This document shows, piece by piece, positions 1 to 8,826 of a stretch of DNA of 64,000 bases. Position 1 is the first letter of the stretch, and every line of letters starts with the position of its first letter. Location of the stretch: NCBI GenBank assembly GCA_963822615.1, contig CAWGIM010000001.1, positions 620,001 through 684,000 on the forward strand, read 5' to 3'. The notes beneath the pieces were generated by a model. It was not told where the DNA came from and made no database searches. It saw nothing but the letters and a program-made list of their open reading frames with translations. This DNA is from Trebonia sp963822615 (lineage in GTDB: Bacteria; Actinomycetota; Actinomycetes; Streptosporangiales; Streptosporangiaceae). Position numbers and translations under genes: made by a program.

Positions 1-627
1 CACTGCCCGCCGAATTCCTGTACTTCCTGGGTGCCCCGCATGCCGCCCGCGCCACGGAGACGATGCTTACCCACCAGGCATGCCAGCTGATAACCGACCT
101 GGGCACCAGCCTGGTCATCGTCGACGAGGTCCACGGGATCGACCGTTCGCGCGCCAGCCACGCCCAGCAGTCCGACCAGTTGAAGTACTTCATGGACCAC
201 GTCCCGGCCACGTTCGTGCTGGCCGGGATCAACGTCGAGAACTGCGGCTTCTTCAACGGGCACCGCGGCGAGCAGCTCGCCCGTCGGTTCACGGCCGCTG
301 AAGGCCTCCCCCAGCAACTACAGCACCATCCCGCAACGCCAGGAATGGGCTCTGCTCATCGAAGGCTTCGAGCGGGCGCTGCGCCTGCACGCCCACAAGC
401 CCGGCAGTCTCCTCCCCCTCGCCGACTACCTCTACGGCCGCACCGGCGGCTACATCGTCTCCCTGTCCCACCTGATCCGAGAGGCCGCCATTATGGCGAT
501 CCTCGGCGGCACCGAGCGCATCGACGAAGCGCTCCTCGACGGAGTCGAACTCGACCACGCCGCCACCGAAGGAGCCACCGCCCAGCATCAGCCCGCTCGC
601 AAGCCCAGGAAACACGCCAATCGATGA
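1..627 (+). pseudogene. tniB: TniB/TnsC-like transposition AAA+ ATPase, 5'-truncated by window edge and frameshifted
   Basis: The frame is open from the left edge. It encodes a Walker B-like strand (LVIVDEVHGID), then FVLAGINVE and a RGEQLARRF segment, the order seen in TniB-type ATPases that deliver the transposase to target DNA. After RRFT (near base 292) this frame turns to nonsense, while the +1 frame carries the expected C-terminal part (YSTIPQRQEWALLIEGFERA, then GGYIVSLSHLIREAA) to a TGA at 625-627. One missing base after position 285 would restore a single protein. The stop overlaps the tniQ start as ATGA, so the operon structure is intact. Walker A lies outside the window. The frame break may be decay or an assembly error. 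Confidence 0.75.
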
Positions 628-1664
628 GTCCTGCTCTGCCGCCACCTAGAAAGATCCCAATCGTGCCTCGACCTCGCCGCGGCGAGCTGTCAGGTTCGTA
701 CCTGGCCAGGATCGCCCGCGCCAACCGGACTGACCTGCGCTCGTTCCTCAGTCTGCTCGGTAGCCTGCCGCCGGCACTGCCAAGCGGAAGCCCGGACCTG
801 GCGATCATGGTGCTCAGCCTGAACGAGGCCGCCTTCAACAGGCTGCTCGCGTACACCGGCCTTGATGGCGTGCAGCTCGTTAAAGCGGTTCCCTCGCTAG
901 CCCCGAGGGCGATTTCGCCACCAGATGAGTCTCCTGCCATCCGACTCTCGTTCGTGAAGTCTCTGGCTACCGACTGCCCGGGCTGCCGCCAACGCCGAGA
1001 CGGTGCCCACGCTGACGCCCGCCTGCTCACGCATAAAACGGCATGCCTACGTCACGGGTACTGGCTGTTCGGCCAAGGCGGCGGACAACTCCTTAATCTG
1101 GCCGCAATCCCGGAAGTCGCTGCCGCACAGCGGCACCTCGACCGGATAGCGTCACACCGCGGCCCCACAGCCGCGATGCGCGCTTACGAGATCGCCAGCG
1201 GCTACCTGCAATACTCGTGGCGCAGCGACTACCACCCGCTCTGGTACCCGGAGCTAGTCGAACGGTGGCAACAGCGAATTCGCTCAGCAGGCGCTTCTCC
1301 CGCTCAGACCACCTGGCAGTTTCCCGGCTGGGCCGTACACCCGGAGTGCACCGCGATAGCAGCCGTGTTCGCCAGCCCGCACTGGGCCGCGCTGGCACTC
1401 CCTACACCCGAACGGCAGCACCGGCACTTCTACCTGAGGCTCCTTACGGAACTCGAGGTAGACAAGGAAACTCAGCTGCGATCCATGCGGACCTTTGATC
1501 CCCTGCCAGGCGACATCCAAGAGCAAGCCCGGTGGGGACGCATCCTGAGTGATCCCGAATGGGGTGCTCCACCGCCTGCTTCGGCTGTCCGAAAGAAGAT
1601 CCCCTTTATCGACATTACCGAGGACTACGAGCGCTCCGTTGAACGCTTTCTTGGAAGCGCCTGA
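624..1664 (+). CDS. tniQ: TniQ/TnsD-like target-selection protein
   Basis: The 346-residue protein starts at the ATG overlapping the tniB stop. Its N-terminus (PRRGELSGSYLARIARANR) matches the opening of TniQ-domain proteins. Residues around 115-145 carry a zinc-ribbon pattern: CPGC, then C-x2-HG after a ten-residue arginine-rich spacer with His. TniQ/TnsD proteins choose insertion sites for Tn7- and Tn5053-like elements together with the TniB/TnsC ATPase. The remainder has no motif I recognise, as usual for this divergent family. The transposase gene should lie to the left of the window. Because the upstream ATPase frame is broken, the module may be inactive. Confidence 0.75.
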   Translation: MSPALPPPRKIPIVPRPRRGELSGSYLARIARANRTDLRSFLSLLGSLPPALPSGSPDLAIMVLSLNEAAFNRLLAYTGLDGVQLVKAVPSLAPRAISPPDESPAIRLSFVKSLATDCPGCRQRRDGAHADARLLTHKTACLRHGYWLFGQGGGQLLNLAAIPEVAAAQRHLDRIASHRGPTAAMRAYEIASGYLQYSWRSDYHPLWYPELVERWQQRIRSAGASPAQTTWQFPGWAVHPECTAIAAVFASPHWAALALPTPERQHRHFYLRLLTELEVDKETQLRSMRTFDPLPGDIQEQARWGRILSDPEWGAPPPASAVRKKIPFIDITEDYERSVERFLGSA

Positions 1665-1667
1665 CCC

Positions 1668-1744
1668 TGTCCGGTATCCACCAGAACACCATCATGATCG
1701 AAGAGTATGTGCTTTCTTCACTCCCTTAATCCTTTCCGGTAGCC
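1668..1744 (+). repeat. Candidate transposase-binding repeats downstream of tniQ
   Basis: Two 13-base direct repeats, CTGTCCGGTATCC at 1668-1680 and CTTTCCGGTAGCC at 1732-1744, agree at 11 positions. They lie just past the tniQ stop in a stretch that is less GC-rich than its surroundings. Tn7-like elements end in several short transposase-binding repeats, so this could mark the element's right end. Two copies are few, no target duplication was found, and the role is inference. Confidence 0.25.
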
Positions 1745-1898
1745 GGGGGCTGCCAAGTTACAGTCCCCGTAGCCGCGGCAACCGTGTGCGCCGTAGAGGG
1801 GGATCGCACCTTGATCACGGATAGGTAAACGAGCCACTGATATTTGCGTTGTTCGATGATAGTAATCTCCGAACCGACTCCGCGGCAGACGCGGGCAG

Positions 1899-3248
1899 TC
1901 AGTCGCGGAGGAGGCTGGCGACCCGCTCGGCGGCGGTGAGCTCCGGGGCCTCGAACGGTCGCTGGGTCAGTTCCTCCGCGAGAAGGATGTAGCGGGCTGC
2001 AGTCGCGATACGGACCTCGTCGGTCAGGACGGGGGCCTCTCCGTCGCCGCGGAACCCCCGCTCTGCCATCCACTCTCGCAGCGGCTCCTTGTCGAGTGCT
2101 CGCTGGTCCTTGTTTTCCTGGAAAAGCTCGTCGTAGGTGTCCGCGTACCAGTAGCGCGAGCTGTCAGGCGTATGCACTTCGTCGATGAGCACGATCTCGT
2201 CACCGAGCAGACCCAGCTCGTACTTCGTGTCGACCAGGATCAGGCCGCGCCGCGCCGCGAGTTCGGTGCCCCGGGCGAACAGCCGGAAGCAGACGTCGGC
2301 GCACCGGTCGAACAGGTCCGCGGTCAGGAGTCCCTCGGCGATCGCGTCGTCGCGGCCGAGGTTCCGGTCATGCGCTTCGAACTTGGTCGTCGGGGTCAGG
2401 ATCGGAGCCTCCAGCCGCTCGTTCTTGCGCAGACCTGCGGGCAGCGGGTTGCCGGCGATGTTCCGCGTGCCCGCCTCGTAGTTGAACCACAGCGATGTCT
2501 TCGTTACGCCCGTGATGTAGGCGCGAACAACGAATTCAAGCGGCACCGGAGCGCACTCGCGGACGCGCACGACGTTGGGGTCACGGACCTCCAGGAGGTG
2601 ATTGGAGACGATATCGGAGGTGGCGTCGAACCAGTAGTTCGCTATCTCGTTGAGGACCTGTCCCTTGAACGGGATAGTCCCGAGGAGCCGGTCGAACGCC
2701 GACAACCTGTCGGTGGTCACGATGGTGCGGACGTCGCCGTCGACGTAGCTGTCACGCACCTTGCCCTCGTGACGGACACCAAGGTGACCGAAGTCCGTTC
2801 GGCCGAGCGTGCCCAGCAGTTCCCTCGCAAGCCTCTCGTCCGCAAGCACTGGCGTCCCTTGTCCGGTCCGCAGCGGTGACTCCATGGCGTCCTCTCTCTC
2901 GATCATCCGGTCCATTGCGTCGACCCGGCCAGCCGCCTGCCGGGCCGCCTCCGTCAGGCGGCGCCGGTGCTCAACCAGCCGCGCCCGTCGCGCGCCCCGG
3001 TCAGTAGCGTCGACGATGGCGGCGGCATCCTCCAACGGCATGCCGACGTCCCGCAACGCGGCAAGGGTGCGCGCTCGCGGCAGCTGGCGCAGCCCGTAGC
3101 GGCGGTAGCCGGTGCGGTCATCCACCTCGGCCGGCACGAGCAGGCCAACCTGGTGGTAGTGCCGCAACGTCTCAACCGTCAGCCCCGACAGCTGCGCAAA
3201 CGCGCCGACACCGACCACCTCGCCTGAATCCACACCAGCAGTGTCCAA
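1899..3248 (-). CDS. purC: MerR-type DNA-binding domain fused to SAICAR synthetase (PurC)
   Basis: One uninterrupted frame of 449 residues. Residues about 14-80 form a MerR winged helix-turn-helix (FAQLSGLTVETLRHYHQVGLL, then GYRRYG), and residues 85-118 look like the MerR dimerisation coil. From residue 122 the protein is a complete phosphoribosylaminoimidazole-succinocarboxamide synthase: GKVRDSY near the start of the fold and the family signature ILVDTKYELG. PurC joins aspartate to CAIR in purine synthesis. An internal ATG at 2885, preceded by a GAGAGAGG-like ribosome site, could also yield free PurC of about 328 residues. The long start is a TTG or GTG, so the exact N-terminus is uncertain. 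No other purine gene is nearby. Confidence 0.85.
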   Translation of the reverse strand: MDTAGVDSGEVVGVGAFAQLSGLTVETLRHYHQVGLLVPAEVDDRTGYRRYGLRQLPRARTLAALRDVGMPLEDAAAIVDATDRGARRARLVEHRRRLTEAARQAAGRVDAMDRMIEREDAMESPLRTGQGTPVLADERLARELLGTLGRTDFGHLGVRHEGKVRDSYVDGDVRTIVTTDRLSAFDRLLGTIPFKGQVLNEIANYWFDATSDIVSNHLLEVRDPNVVRVRECAPVPLEFVVRAYITGVTKTSLWFNYEAGTRNIAGNPLPAGLRKNERLEAPILTPTTKFEAHDRNLGRDDAIAEGLLTADLFDRCADVCFRLFARGTELAARRGLILVDTKYELGLLGDEIVLIDEVHTPDSSRYWYADTYDELFQENKDQRALDKEPLREWMAERGFRGDGEAPVLTDEVRIATAARYILLAEELTQRPFEAPELTAAERVASLLRD

Positions 3249-3299
3249 CCCTAGGCCGCCCGAGAGTCAAGGCGGGACCGTCCAGTCCCGGATCGCTCA

Positions 3300-3520
3300 G
3301 TAGATCGTTGACTCTGCCGTTTGGTTGCGGCGGGCTGAACGGGTGGCGGGCGTGAGACGCGATTGCCGATGGCCAGGGTGCGGGGTCGGGCGAGCAGGTC
3401 ACCGGCGATGAGGGTCAGCTCGCGCCAGGCGGCTTTCACGGCGAACGCGGCAGAGAGGAACTTGGACAGCCCGGTGTCTTGGTGGTCACAGATCCGCCGC
3501 TCGGCCCGCCGCCGTACTGA
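3300..3520 (-). pseudogene. IS1380-type transposase C-terminal remnant
   Basis: Reading leftwards from about 3517, the minus strand gives RAERRICDHQDTGLSKF, then FAVKAAWRELTLIAGDLLA. This resembles the conserved C-terminal block of IS1380-family transposases (RxEDRIRxxKDTGL, then FAxNxAWLELxLLAxDLL). No start and no catalytic DDE residues remain, and the reading becomes unrelated after about 3355. It is a short dead fragment between purC and the sulfotransferase gene. The family match is from memory of the motif, not from a search. Confidence 0.55.
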
Positions 3521-3786
3521 AAGTCACCATTCGGAGCCCTGGACTCCCCATCGGCCGTAGCGGGCTGAGAGGAAGCAGGCGCGGCTTTACGAGCGGCTTA
3601 CATTCCCTTCTCTGGACTCGCCATGATGGCTGAGAGAACGAGAGATCCGGGCGTCTCACGAACTTGTCGACTCACTAGTCTTTGCCGACACGTTGGCTGA
3701 GACGGGACAGCTTGTGTCCCGCAGCACCCCCCGCGCCCCTTTGATATTCGTTTTACGAAACGGCGCGCGCCGGGGACGATGGCCCG

Positions 3787-4575
3787 GTGGAACTGCCGAA
3801 GGTGAGTTACCTCGTCTGCGCCAGCCAGCGCAGCGGCACCGAGTTGCTGTGCCGCTCCCTGGCCGCCACCGGCGTCGCCGGCCGCCCCCAGGAGTATTTC
3901 CTGGCCGAGGATCCCGCGAGGCTGCCGGACTGGCGCTTCTGGGAGGAAGGGCCCTACGCCGCCGGTCATGACGTAAGCGACCGGGAGGGCTACCTGGCCC
4001 TGGCGTACCGGCTGGGCAGTACCCCCAACCGCGTGTTCGGTGCCAAGATCCACTGGAGCAACCTGCGGTGGGCGCTGGCGAAGTTCTCGGAGATGCCCCG
4101 CTTCGCCGGCCTTGACCGCGGCGCGATCCTGCACGCGGCGTTTCCCGACTTGCGGGTCATCGACGTAACGCGGCGTGACCGGGTCCGGCAGGCGGTCTCC
4201 TGGGCGCGGATGGCCCAGGACGGGATGTGGGTCGCCCCCGCCGACGAGCCCGAGCCCGCCTGGCCGCCCGCGGCGGGCCCTCCCCGCTACGACTACCGGC
4301 TGATCGCCGGGCTGGAGGCCCTCATCGCCAAGGGTGAGGCCGGCTGGCGCCAGCTTTACCGCGAGCTCGGGCTTACCCCCTACCAGGTCGTCTACGAGGA
4401 CCTGGCCAGCCCAGACGGCTACGAGCAGACCATCCGGGGCGCTCTCGCCCACCTCGGGCTGCATGACTACCAGGGCCCGGTCCCGGCCCCCCCGACGCGC
4501 CGGCAGTCCAATGACCTCAACGAGGCCTGGGTAGCCGCCTACGCCGCGGACAGGACGTCCCGCCAGGAGCGCTGA
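3787..4575 (+). CDS. Stf0-family sulfotransferase
   Basis: The 262-residue protein begins at a GTG. It has the PAPS 5'-phosphosulfate loop near the N-terminus (SQRSGTELLCRSLAATG) followed by RPQEYF, which is typical of trehalose 2-sulfotransferase Stf0. A second block (RRDRVRQAVSWARMAQDGMW) matches the 3'-phosphate-binding and dimer region. Stf0 moves sulfate from PAPS to trehalose in mycobacteria, while homologues in other actinobacteria have uncertain acceptors. The gene stands alone, converging on the hydrolase gene to its right. The upstream 180 bases contain an AT-rich dyad (TTCGTTTTACGAA) that could be a regulator site. Confidence 0.85.
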   Translation: MELPKVSYLVCASQRSGTELLCRSLAATGVAGRPQEYFLAEDPARLPDWRFWEEGPYAAGHDVSDREGYLALAYRLGSTPNRVFGAKIHWSNLRWALAKFSEMPRFAGLDRGAILHAAFPDLRVIDVTRRDRVRQAVSWARMAQDGMWVAPADEPEPAWPPAAGPPRYDYRLIAGLEALIAKGEAGWRQLYRELGLTPYQVVYEDLASPDGYEQTIRGALAHLGLHDYQGPVPAPPTRRQSNDLNEAWVAAYAADRTSRQER

Positions 4576-4621
4576 CTCGCGGGCAGCCGGCGCCCCGCGA
4601 GCGGCCCCGGTCAGCTCGCTC

Positions 4622-5776
4622 TCAGGACGCTACGGGAGCCAGGAACGACTCCACCAGCGAGGTGTAGCGGCCCCGGTCGCTGTTCCATGACTCCAGGTGC
4701 CCCGCGCCCGGGAACACCTGCAGGTCGACCAGCGCGGGCTGCCGCTCTTTCAAGCTGGCGCTGACCGAGGCCGGCACCCTGATGTCGTCGGCCCCGTGCG
4801 TGACCAGGGCCGGGACCTTCAGCCAGCTGGCCTCGCCGAGGTAGGCGATGGCGGCCCAGTCGACCCCGAAGCGGGCGCTGGCAGTTCGCTCGGCCAGCCA
4901 GACCAGCGGGGACAGGGCACGTCCGATCGCCGGGGTGGTCACCCGGCCAACCTGGTAGCCGACCACCGCGTGCAGGTCGAGCATGGGCGCGTCGAGCACC
5001 ACGCGGGTCACCAGCCCGGCCAGCGGCGAGTTCTCGAGGAACGCGGCCACGATCCCGCCGCCCATCGACTGCCCGGCCAGGACAGCACGCCGGGCCCCGT
5101 GCGCGAGCGACCACCGCACCGCCGCCTCGAGGTCCTGCCATTCCGCCTGCCCGTGCCGGAAGTAACCGGAAGGGTCCGGGGCGACGCCGAGGTCGCCCCG
5201 GTAGGTCACCGCGAGGGCGGGCAGTCCCATCCGGGCCGCGATGTCGACCAGGCGGAGCACGTCGGCCCGGGTCCCGTTCTGGCCGTGCACGCCGATGAAG
5301 AACGTCGTTCCCCGGCCCGGGAAGTACCAGGCGGGCAGCGGCCCGAGCGGGCCCGGCACGGCAACGTCGGTCACGGGAATGCCCAGCGCCGCGGCATCCG
5401 GGAAGTACGCCTTGACGAGGGCGGCGAGCTGCCCCGCCCTGGGCGCCGCCCCGGCTGCCACCGTCAGCGGGCGGGTGACCACCCCGCGCGCCGCGGTTAC
5501 CCCGGGGCCGAGGTACCCGGCGCCGCCCGGCCAGGTGATGCCGCAGAGTCCCGGCCTGGACAAGGACGGCTGAGCGCCGATCGCGGCCAGCTGCGCCTGC
5601 CCGGCCGAAAAGCCGACGAACTGCACGTCGTCGCAGGCGGGCCGGTCTGGGCGAGGGGTGACCGCCAGCGCCTCGGACCGGATCGTCCCGGCGAGGTACC
5701 AGCTGCCGCCGAGGAGGCCCGCGACCGCGAGACCGCCCGCTCCCCCGGTGAGACCGTGCCGCCAGCCCGGGCGCAT
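4622..5776 (-). CDS. Membrane-anchored alpha/beta hydrolase
   Basis: The 384-residue protein opens with a single hydrophobic segment (about residues 10-30) with few charges, probably an uncleaved membrane anchor with the catalytic domain outside. The nucleophile elbow is GQSMGG near residue 240, the acid is in THGADDIRVP and the histidine in GAGHLESW, giving a full Ser-Asp-His triad in the expected order. The HGQNG strand before it supplies the oxyanion region. This layout resembles BEM46/ABHD12-13-like hydrolases, but the substrate cannot be read from sequence. It is a single gene, convergent with stf0. Confidence 0.8.
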   Translation of the reverse strand: MRPGWRHGLTGGAGGLAVAGLLGGSWYLAGTIRSEALAVTPRPDRPACDDVQFVGFSAGQAQLAAIGAQPSLSRPGLCGITWPGGAGYLGPGVTAARGVVTRPLTVAAGAAPRAGQLAALVKAYFPDAAALGIPVTDVAVPGPLGPLPAWYFPGRGTTFFIGVHGQNGTRADVLRLVDIAARMGLPALAVTYRGDLGVAPDPSGYFRHGQAEWQDLEAAVRWSLAHGARRAVLAGQSMGGGIVAAFLENSPLAGLVTRVVLDAPMLDLHAVVGYQVGRVTTPAIGRALSPLVWLAERTASARFGVDWAAIAYLGEASWLKVPALVTHGADDIRVPASVSASLKERQPALVDLQVFPGAGHLESWNSDRGRYTSLVESFLAPVAS

Positions 5777-5832
5777 AGCGGTGACACTAGCGGGTCCGCC
5801 CGTGAACCAACAATGGCGCGGGCGGGACAGCG

Positions 5833-6972
5833 TTACCGGCGCTGGTGCAGCCGAGCCGCTTGCCGCAGCAGGTGGTCTCGCTCGGGCGTGCTGGCGGCGG
5901 CGCGGGCCGCCTCGGCGTACAGCCCGGCCGCGAGCGCGTCATGGCCGGCCCGCTCGTGCAGGTAGGCGGACACGGCGGCGTAGCGGGGCAGGCCCGGGTC
6001 CAGCCCGGTGAGCGCCGCCAGCCCCGCCAGCGGCCCGTCGGCCTCGCCGACCGCTACCGCCCGGTTGAGCCGCACGACCGGGCTGCCGGTGAGGGCAAGC
6101 AGCTCGTCGTACCACTCCACGATCTGCGGCCAGTCGGTCTCGGCCGCTGTCTGGGCGTCCGCGTGCAGGGCGGCGATCGCGGCCTGGGCCTGGTACTCCC
6201 CTAGCCGGTCGCGGGCCAGGGCGCGCTGCAGGATCGCCACTCCCTCGGCGGCCAGGGCGGTGTCCCAGCGCGAGCGGTCCTGCTCGGCCAGCGGCACCAG
6301 GCGGCCGCCCGGCCCGGTGCGGGACGCGCGGCGGGCGTGGTGCAGCAGCATGAGCGCGAGCAGCCCGGACGCCTCGGGGTCGTCGGCCAGGGCGGCGACC
6401 TGGCGGGTGAGGCGGATGGCCTCACCCGCCAGGTCGATGTCGCCGCTGTAGCCCTCGTTGAACACCAGGTAGAGCACGCGCAGCACGGTGCCGAGGTCGC
6501 CTGGCTGGTCGAGCGGCAGCCCGGCGATCCGCCGCTTGGCCCGGCTTATCCGCTGGGCCATGGTCGCCTCGGGGACGAGGTAGGCGGCTGCGATCTGCCG
6601 GGTGGTGAGGCCGCCGACCGCGCGCAGCGTGAGGGCCACCGCCGAGCTGCTCGGCAGCGCGGGCTGCGCGCACAGGAAGTACAGCTTCAGCGTGTCGTCG
6701 GCGCCGGGCGCCGGCCCGGCGGCCGGCTCGGCCTCGACGGCGAGTTCCCGTCCCCGGCGCGACGCCTCGGAGCGGGCGGCGTCCAGGAACCGGTGCCAGG
6801 CGACGGCGACGAGCCAGGCCCGCGGGTCGCGCGGAGGGTCTCCCGGCCAGGTGCCAAGCGCCTGGATCAGGGCCTCCTGCACGGCGTCCTCGGCCGACGC
6901 GAAGTCCGCTCCGCGCCGGACGAGGACGCCGATCACCGCGGGGACCAGCTCCCGCAGCAGCGGCTCGTTCAC
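5833..6972 (-). CDS. ECF sigma factor, ECF42 type with C-terminal helical extension
   Basis: Region 2 (FASAEDAVQEALIQAL, then PRAWLVAVAWHRFLD) and region 4 (LTTRQIAAAYLVPEATMAQRISRAKRRI) are clear in the first 180 residues. They are followed by about 200 residues of TPR-like helices, including YLVFNEGYSG, LNRAVAVGEADG and the DHLLRQAA end typical of ECF42 factors. These sigmas lack a classical anti-sigma gene and are linked to DGPF-domain proteins, as here. I chose the GTG at 6972 because it overlaps the upstream DGPF gene's TGA by four bases (GTGA), which implies coupled translation. The product is 379 residues. Confidence 0.88.
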   Translation of the reverse strand: MNEPLLRELVPAVIGVLVRRGADFASAEDAVQEALIQALGTWPGDPPRDPRAWLVAVAWHRFLDAARSEASRRGRELAVEAEPAAGPAPGADDTLKLYFLCAQPALPSSSAVALTLRAVGGLTTRQIAAAYLVPEATMAQRISRAKRRIAGLPLDQPGDLGTVLRVLYLVFNEGYSGDIDLAGEAIRLTRQVAALADDPEASGLLALMLLHHARRASRTGPGGRLVPLAEQDRSRWDTALAAEGVAILQRALARDRLGEYQAQAAIAALHADAQTAAETDWPQIVEWYDELLALTGSPVVRLNRAVAVGEADGPLAGLAALTGLDPGLPRYAAVSAYLHERAGHDALAAGLYAEAARAAASTPERDHLLRQAARLHQRR

Positions 6973-7376
6973 TCGGTGACGGTCTGCGGGTGGGCGAGGA
7001 ACGGCCGCACCTCGAGCCATTCGTAGATCGGCTTGCCGCCGGGGCCGGGGGCGGCCGACAGCTCCCCTGCCAGCTGCACCGCGCGGTCCCACGACTCCAC
7101 GTCGATGACCATCCAGCCGGCGATGAGGTCCTTGGTCTCGGCGAACGGGCCGTCGGTCACCGGCGGGCGGCCCTCGCCGTCGTACCGCACGAACGCGCCC
7201 CCCGGTGCCAGCGCCTGGCCGTCGACGAACTCACCGGACTGCTCCAGGCGGGCCGCGAAGTCGAGCATGAACTGGATGTGCGCGTCGACCTCCTGCGGCG
7301 CCCACTGGTCCATCGGCGCGAACTCGACGGCGGGAGCCGGGCCACCCCGGTAGTGCTTGAGCAGTAGGTACTTCAC
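6969..7376 (-). CDS. DGPF/YCII-domain protein partner of ECF42
   Basis: The small protein carries the diagnostic DGPFAETK motif near its centre and ends in an EWLEVRPF strand, as in YCII-like ferredoxin-fold proteins. The GTG at 7376 is preferred over an in-frame ATG seven codons earlier, because AAGGAGGAG sits five to six bases before this GTG. The product is 135 residues. It is the first gene of a two-gene operon with the sigma factor. DGPF proteins are the conserved neighbours of ECF42 sigmas, but their biochemical role is not settled. Confidence 0.88.
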   Translation of the reverse strand: MKYLLLKHYRGGPAPAVEFAPMDQWAPQEVDAHIQFMLDFAARLEQSGEFVDGQALAPGGAFVRYDGEGRPPVTDGPFAETKDLIAGWMVIDVESWDRAVQLAGELSAAPGPGGKPIYEWLEVRPFLAHPQTVTE

Positions 7377-7447
7377 GGGATTCTCCTCCTTGGTCACGCG
7401 GCCGCTGCTGGCCGCTCACACCCTGGGGCGGAGCCGGCGTCACGTTC

Positions 7448-7453
7448 TCGACA
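7448..7453 (-). promoter_or_regulatory. Possible ECF42-type -35 element
   Basis: TGTCGA on the minus strand lies about 70 bases before the DGPF start. ECF42 factors are reported to use a TGTCGA-like -35, so autoregulation is plausible. A matching -10 at the right spacing is not clear. The remaining bases up to the Uma2 remnant at 7623 hold nothing else I recognise. Confidence 0.3.
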
Positions 7454-7623
7454 TCCGGAGGGAAATTTATCTGACGCGGGCCCGGGCGCCTCGCCACCCC
7501 CGTGGGCCGGGCGGCGGACGTTCTGTCGGCCGCTCATCAGGCGACAAGCAGCCGCAGGCCGAGGTCGGCCGTCACCGAGAGCCTCGCCTCATCGCCAGTG
7601 CAGCCGGGCCGCTGATTGCGCTT

Positions 7624-8048
7624 TCAGCCGTCCAGTTCCGCGAACGTGATCGTCACACGAAAAGGATCTTCCACCACGAGCTCGTCAGCGTGACTGTAGG
7701 CAAGGCAGTAGGTCCTGCTGGCCCAGTCAAGACGGTACTGGTGGATCATCTTTACGTAGAAGTCACCGTCGAGGAATACGACGAGGTAGATAGGGATGCC
7801 CTCGTAAGCGTACTCCGCGTGCGCCTCATGAATTGTACGTCGATGTCGGTTGACACTCGAGTGCAGGGATCGGTCGGCTTGGCTGCCTCGAGGCGTTTGG
7901 CCAGCCTGCGGGCGACGTCGCTGTGCTCTGGAGTGCCGCTCTGGCAGAAGATGACGTGCCCGTCGAGGACCTCGACCATCTTGCGGACGTCGTCTGGGAG
8001 CTCGTCGTACTGCTCCTCGGTCAGCGTCAGCGAATCCGGGTCTGTCAC
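7624..8048 (-). pseudogene. Uma2-family (DUF820) endonuclease with internal deletion and frameshift
   Basis: The first 70 codons from ATG 8048 (LTLTEEQYDELPDDVRKMVEVLDG, HSDVARRLAKRLE, then VSTDIDVQF) match the start of Uma2-type PD-(D/E)XK proteins. After DIDVQF the frame changes. The C-terminal part (EYAYEGIPIYLVVFLDGD to VTITFAELDG) continues in another frame. The catalytic middle, about 60 residues between the DVQF strand and the YAxxGIP strand, is missing. A deletion as well as a frame change is therefore needed, so this gene is dead regardless of sequencing errors. Confidence 0.75.
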
Positions 8049-8075
8049 CCAGGCGGGCAGGCTCGTGGCGGCATC

Positions 8076-8826
8076 CTACGGGCAAGTCAGCGCTCGTGAG
8101 CGCAGCAGCCCGCTCGGCTTGTCCACCGCGAACAGCGCGTAGCTGTAGCTGAGGCCGGCCGCACCGGGATGGGCGGCCAGCCAGCGGTCGGCGACCTTGA
8201 GCGGGAACTCCATCCGGAGCACCGCCTCGAAGTCAGCCCGGCTGGTGAAGCGCCACCGGCTGCGGACCGTGGCGCGGTCGGCGCCGCGGGCGGCCCACCA
8301 GGCGTCGGCCTCCGCTCCCCCGGCCGGCACCAGCGCCGTCCCGGCTGCCCGTACCAGCTCGGCGAAGTCGCCTGACCGCAGGTCGTTGCCGACGACGACG
8401 AGGGTGCCGCCGGGGCGCAGCACCCGCATCACCTCGGCCAGCCCCGCGTCGCAGCCGGGCGGGAAGAAGTAGGCGAACCGCGCGTGCACCACGTCGACCG
8501 ACTGGTCCGGCAGCGGGATGCGCTCGGCCGAGCCGGGCAGCACCCGGGCCCGGCGGTCACGGGCGGCCGCCAGCGGGACGAGGCGCGGGTCCGGCTCGAC
8601 CCCGATGACCTCGGCCGCCTCGCCGGCGTAGCCGCTCAGCCAGTAGCCGCTGCCGCAGCCCAGGTCGAGCAGGGTGCGCCCGGCCCAGGGGGCGCGGGCC
8701 CGCATCGCCGCCAGCACGTGGCCGTCCGGGTCGAGGGCCTGGTTCTCCAGCTCGTACAGCGCGACGTGGCCGCCCTGGTTGGGGGCGTGCCGGAAGTCGG
8801 GCAGTCGCGCCCCGGCCAGCGTCTCA
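8076..8826 (-). CDS. Class I SAM-dependent methyltransferase
   Basis: The SAM-binding motif I is LLDLGCGSGYW, followed by the acidic end of beta-2 (VIGVEPD), motif II region SVDVVHARFAYFF and LRPGGTLVVVG. This is a standard Methyltransf_11-type fold of about 245 residues. The reading frame runs far upstream, but that part lies over the 119-residue gene and is not protein-like. No ATG, GTG or TTG occurs in frame near the natural beginning (ETLAGARLPDFRHAP), so it may start at a CTG close to the upstream gene's TGA or by reinitiation. The substrate is unknown. Confidence 0.75.

Noticed and set aside
63..1664. A single 533-residue protein covering tniB and tniQ
   Set aside because: Residues 80-187 are Arg/Pro-rich noise antiphase to the real TniB C-terminus, and tniQ has its own ATG in an ATGA overlap.
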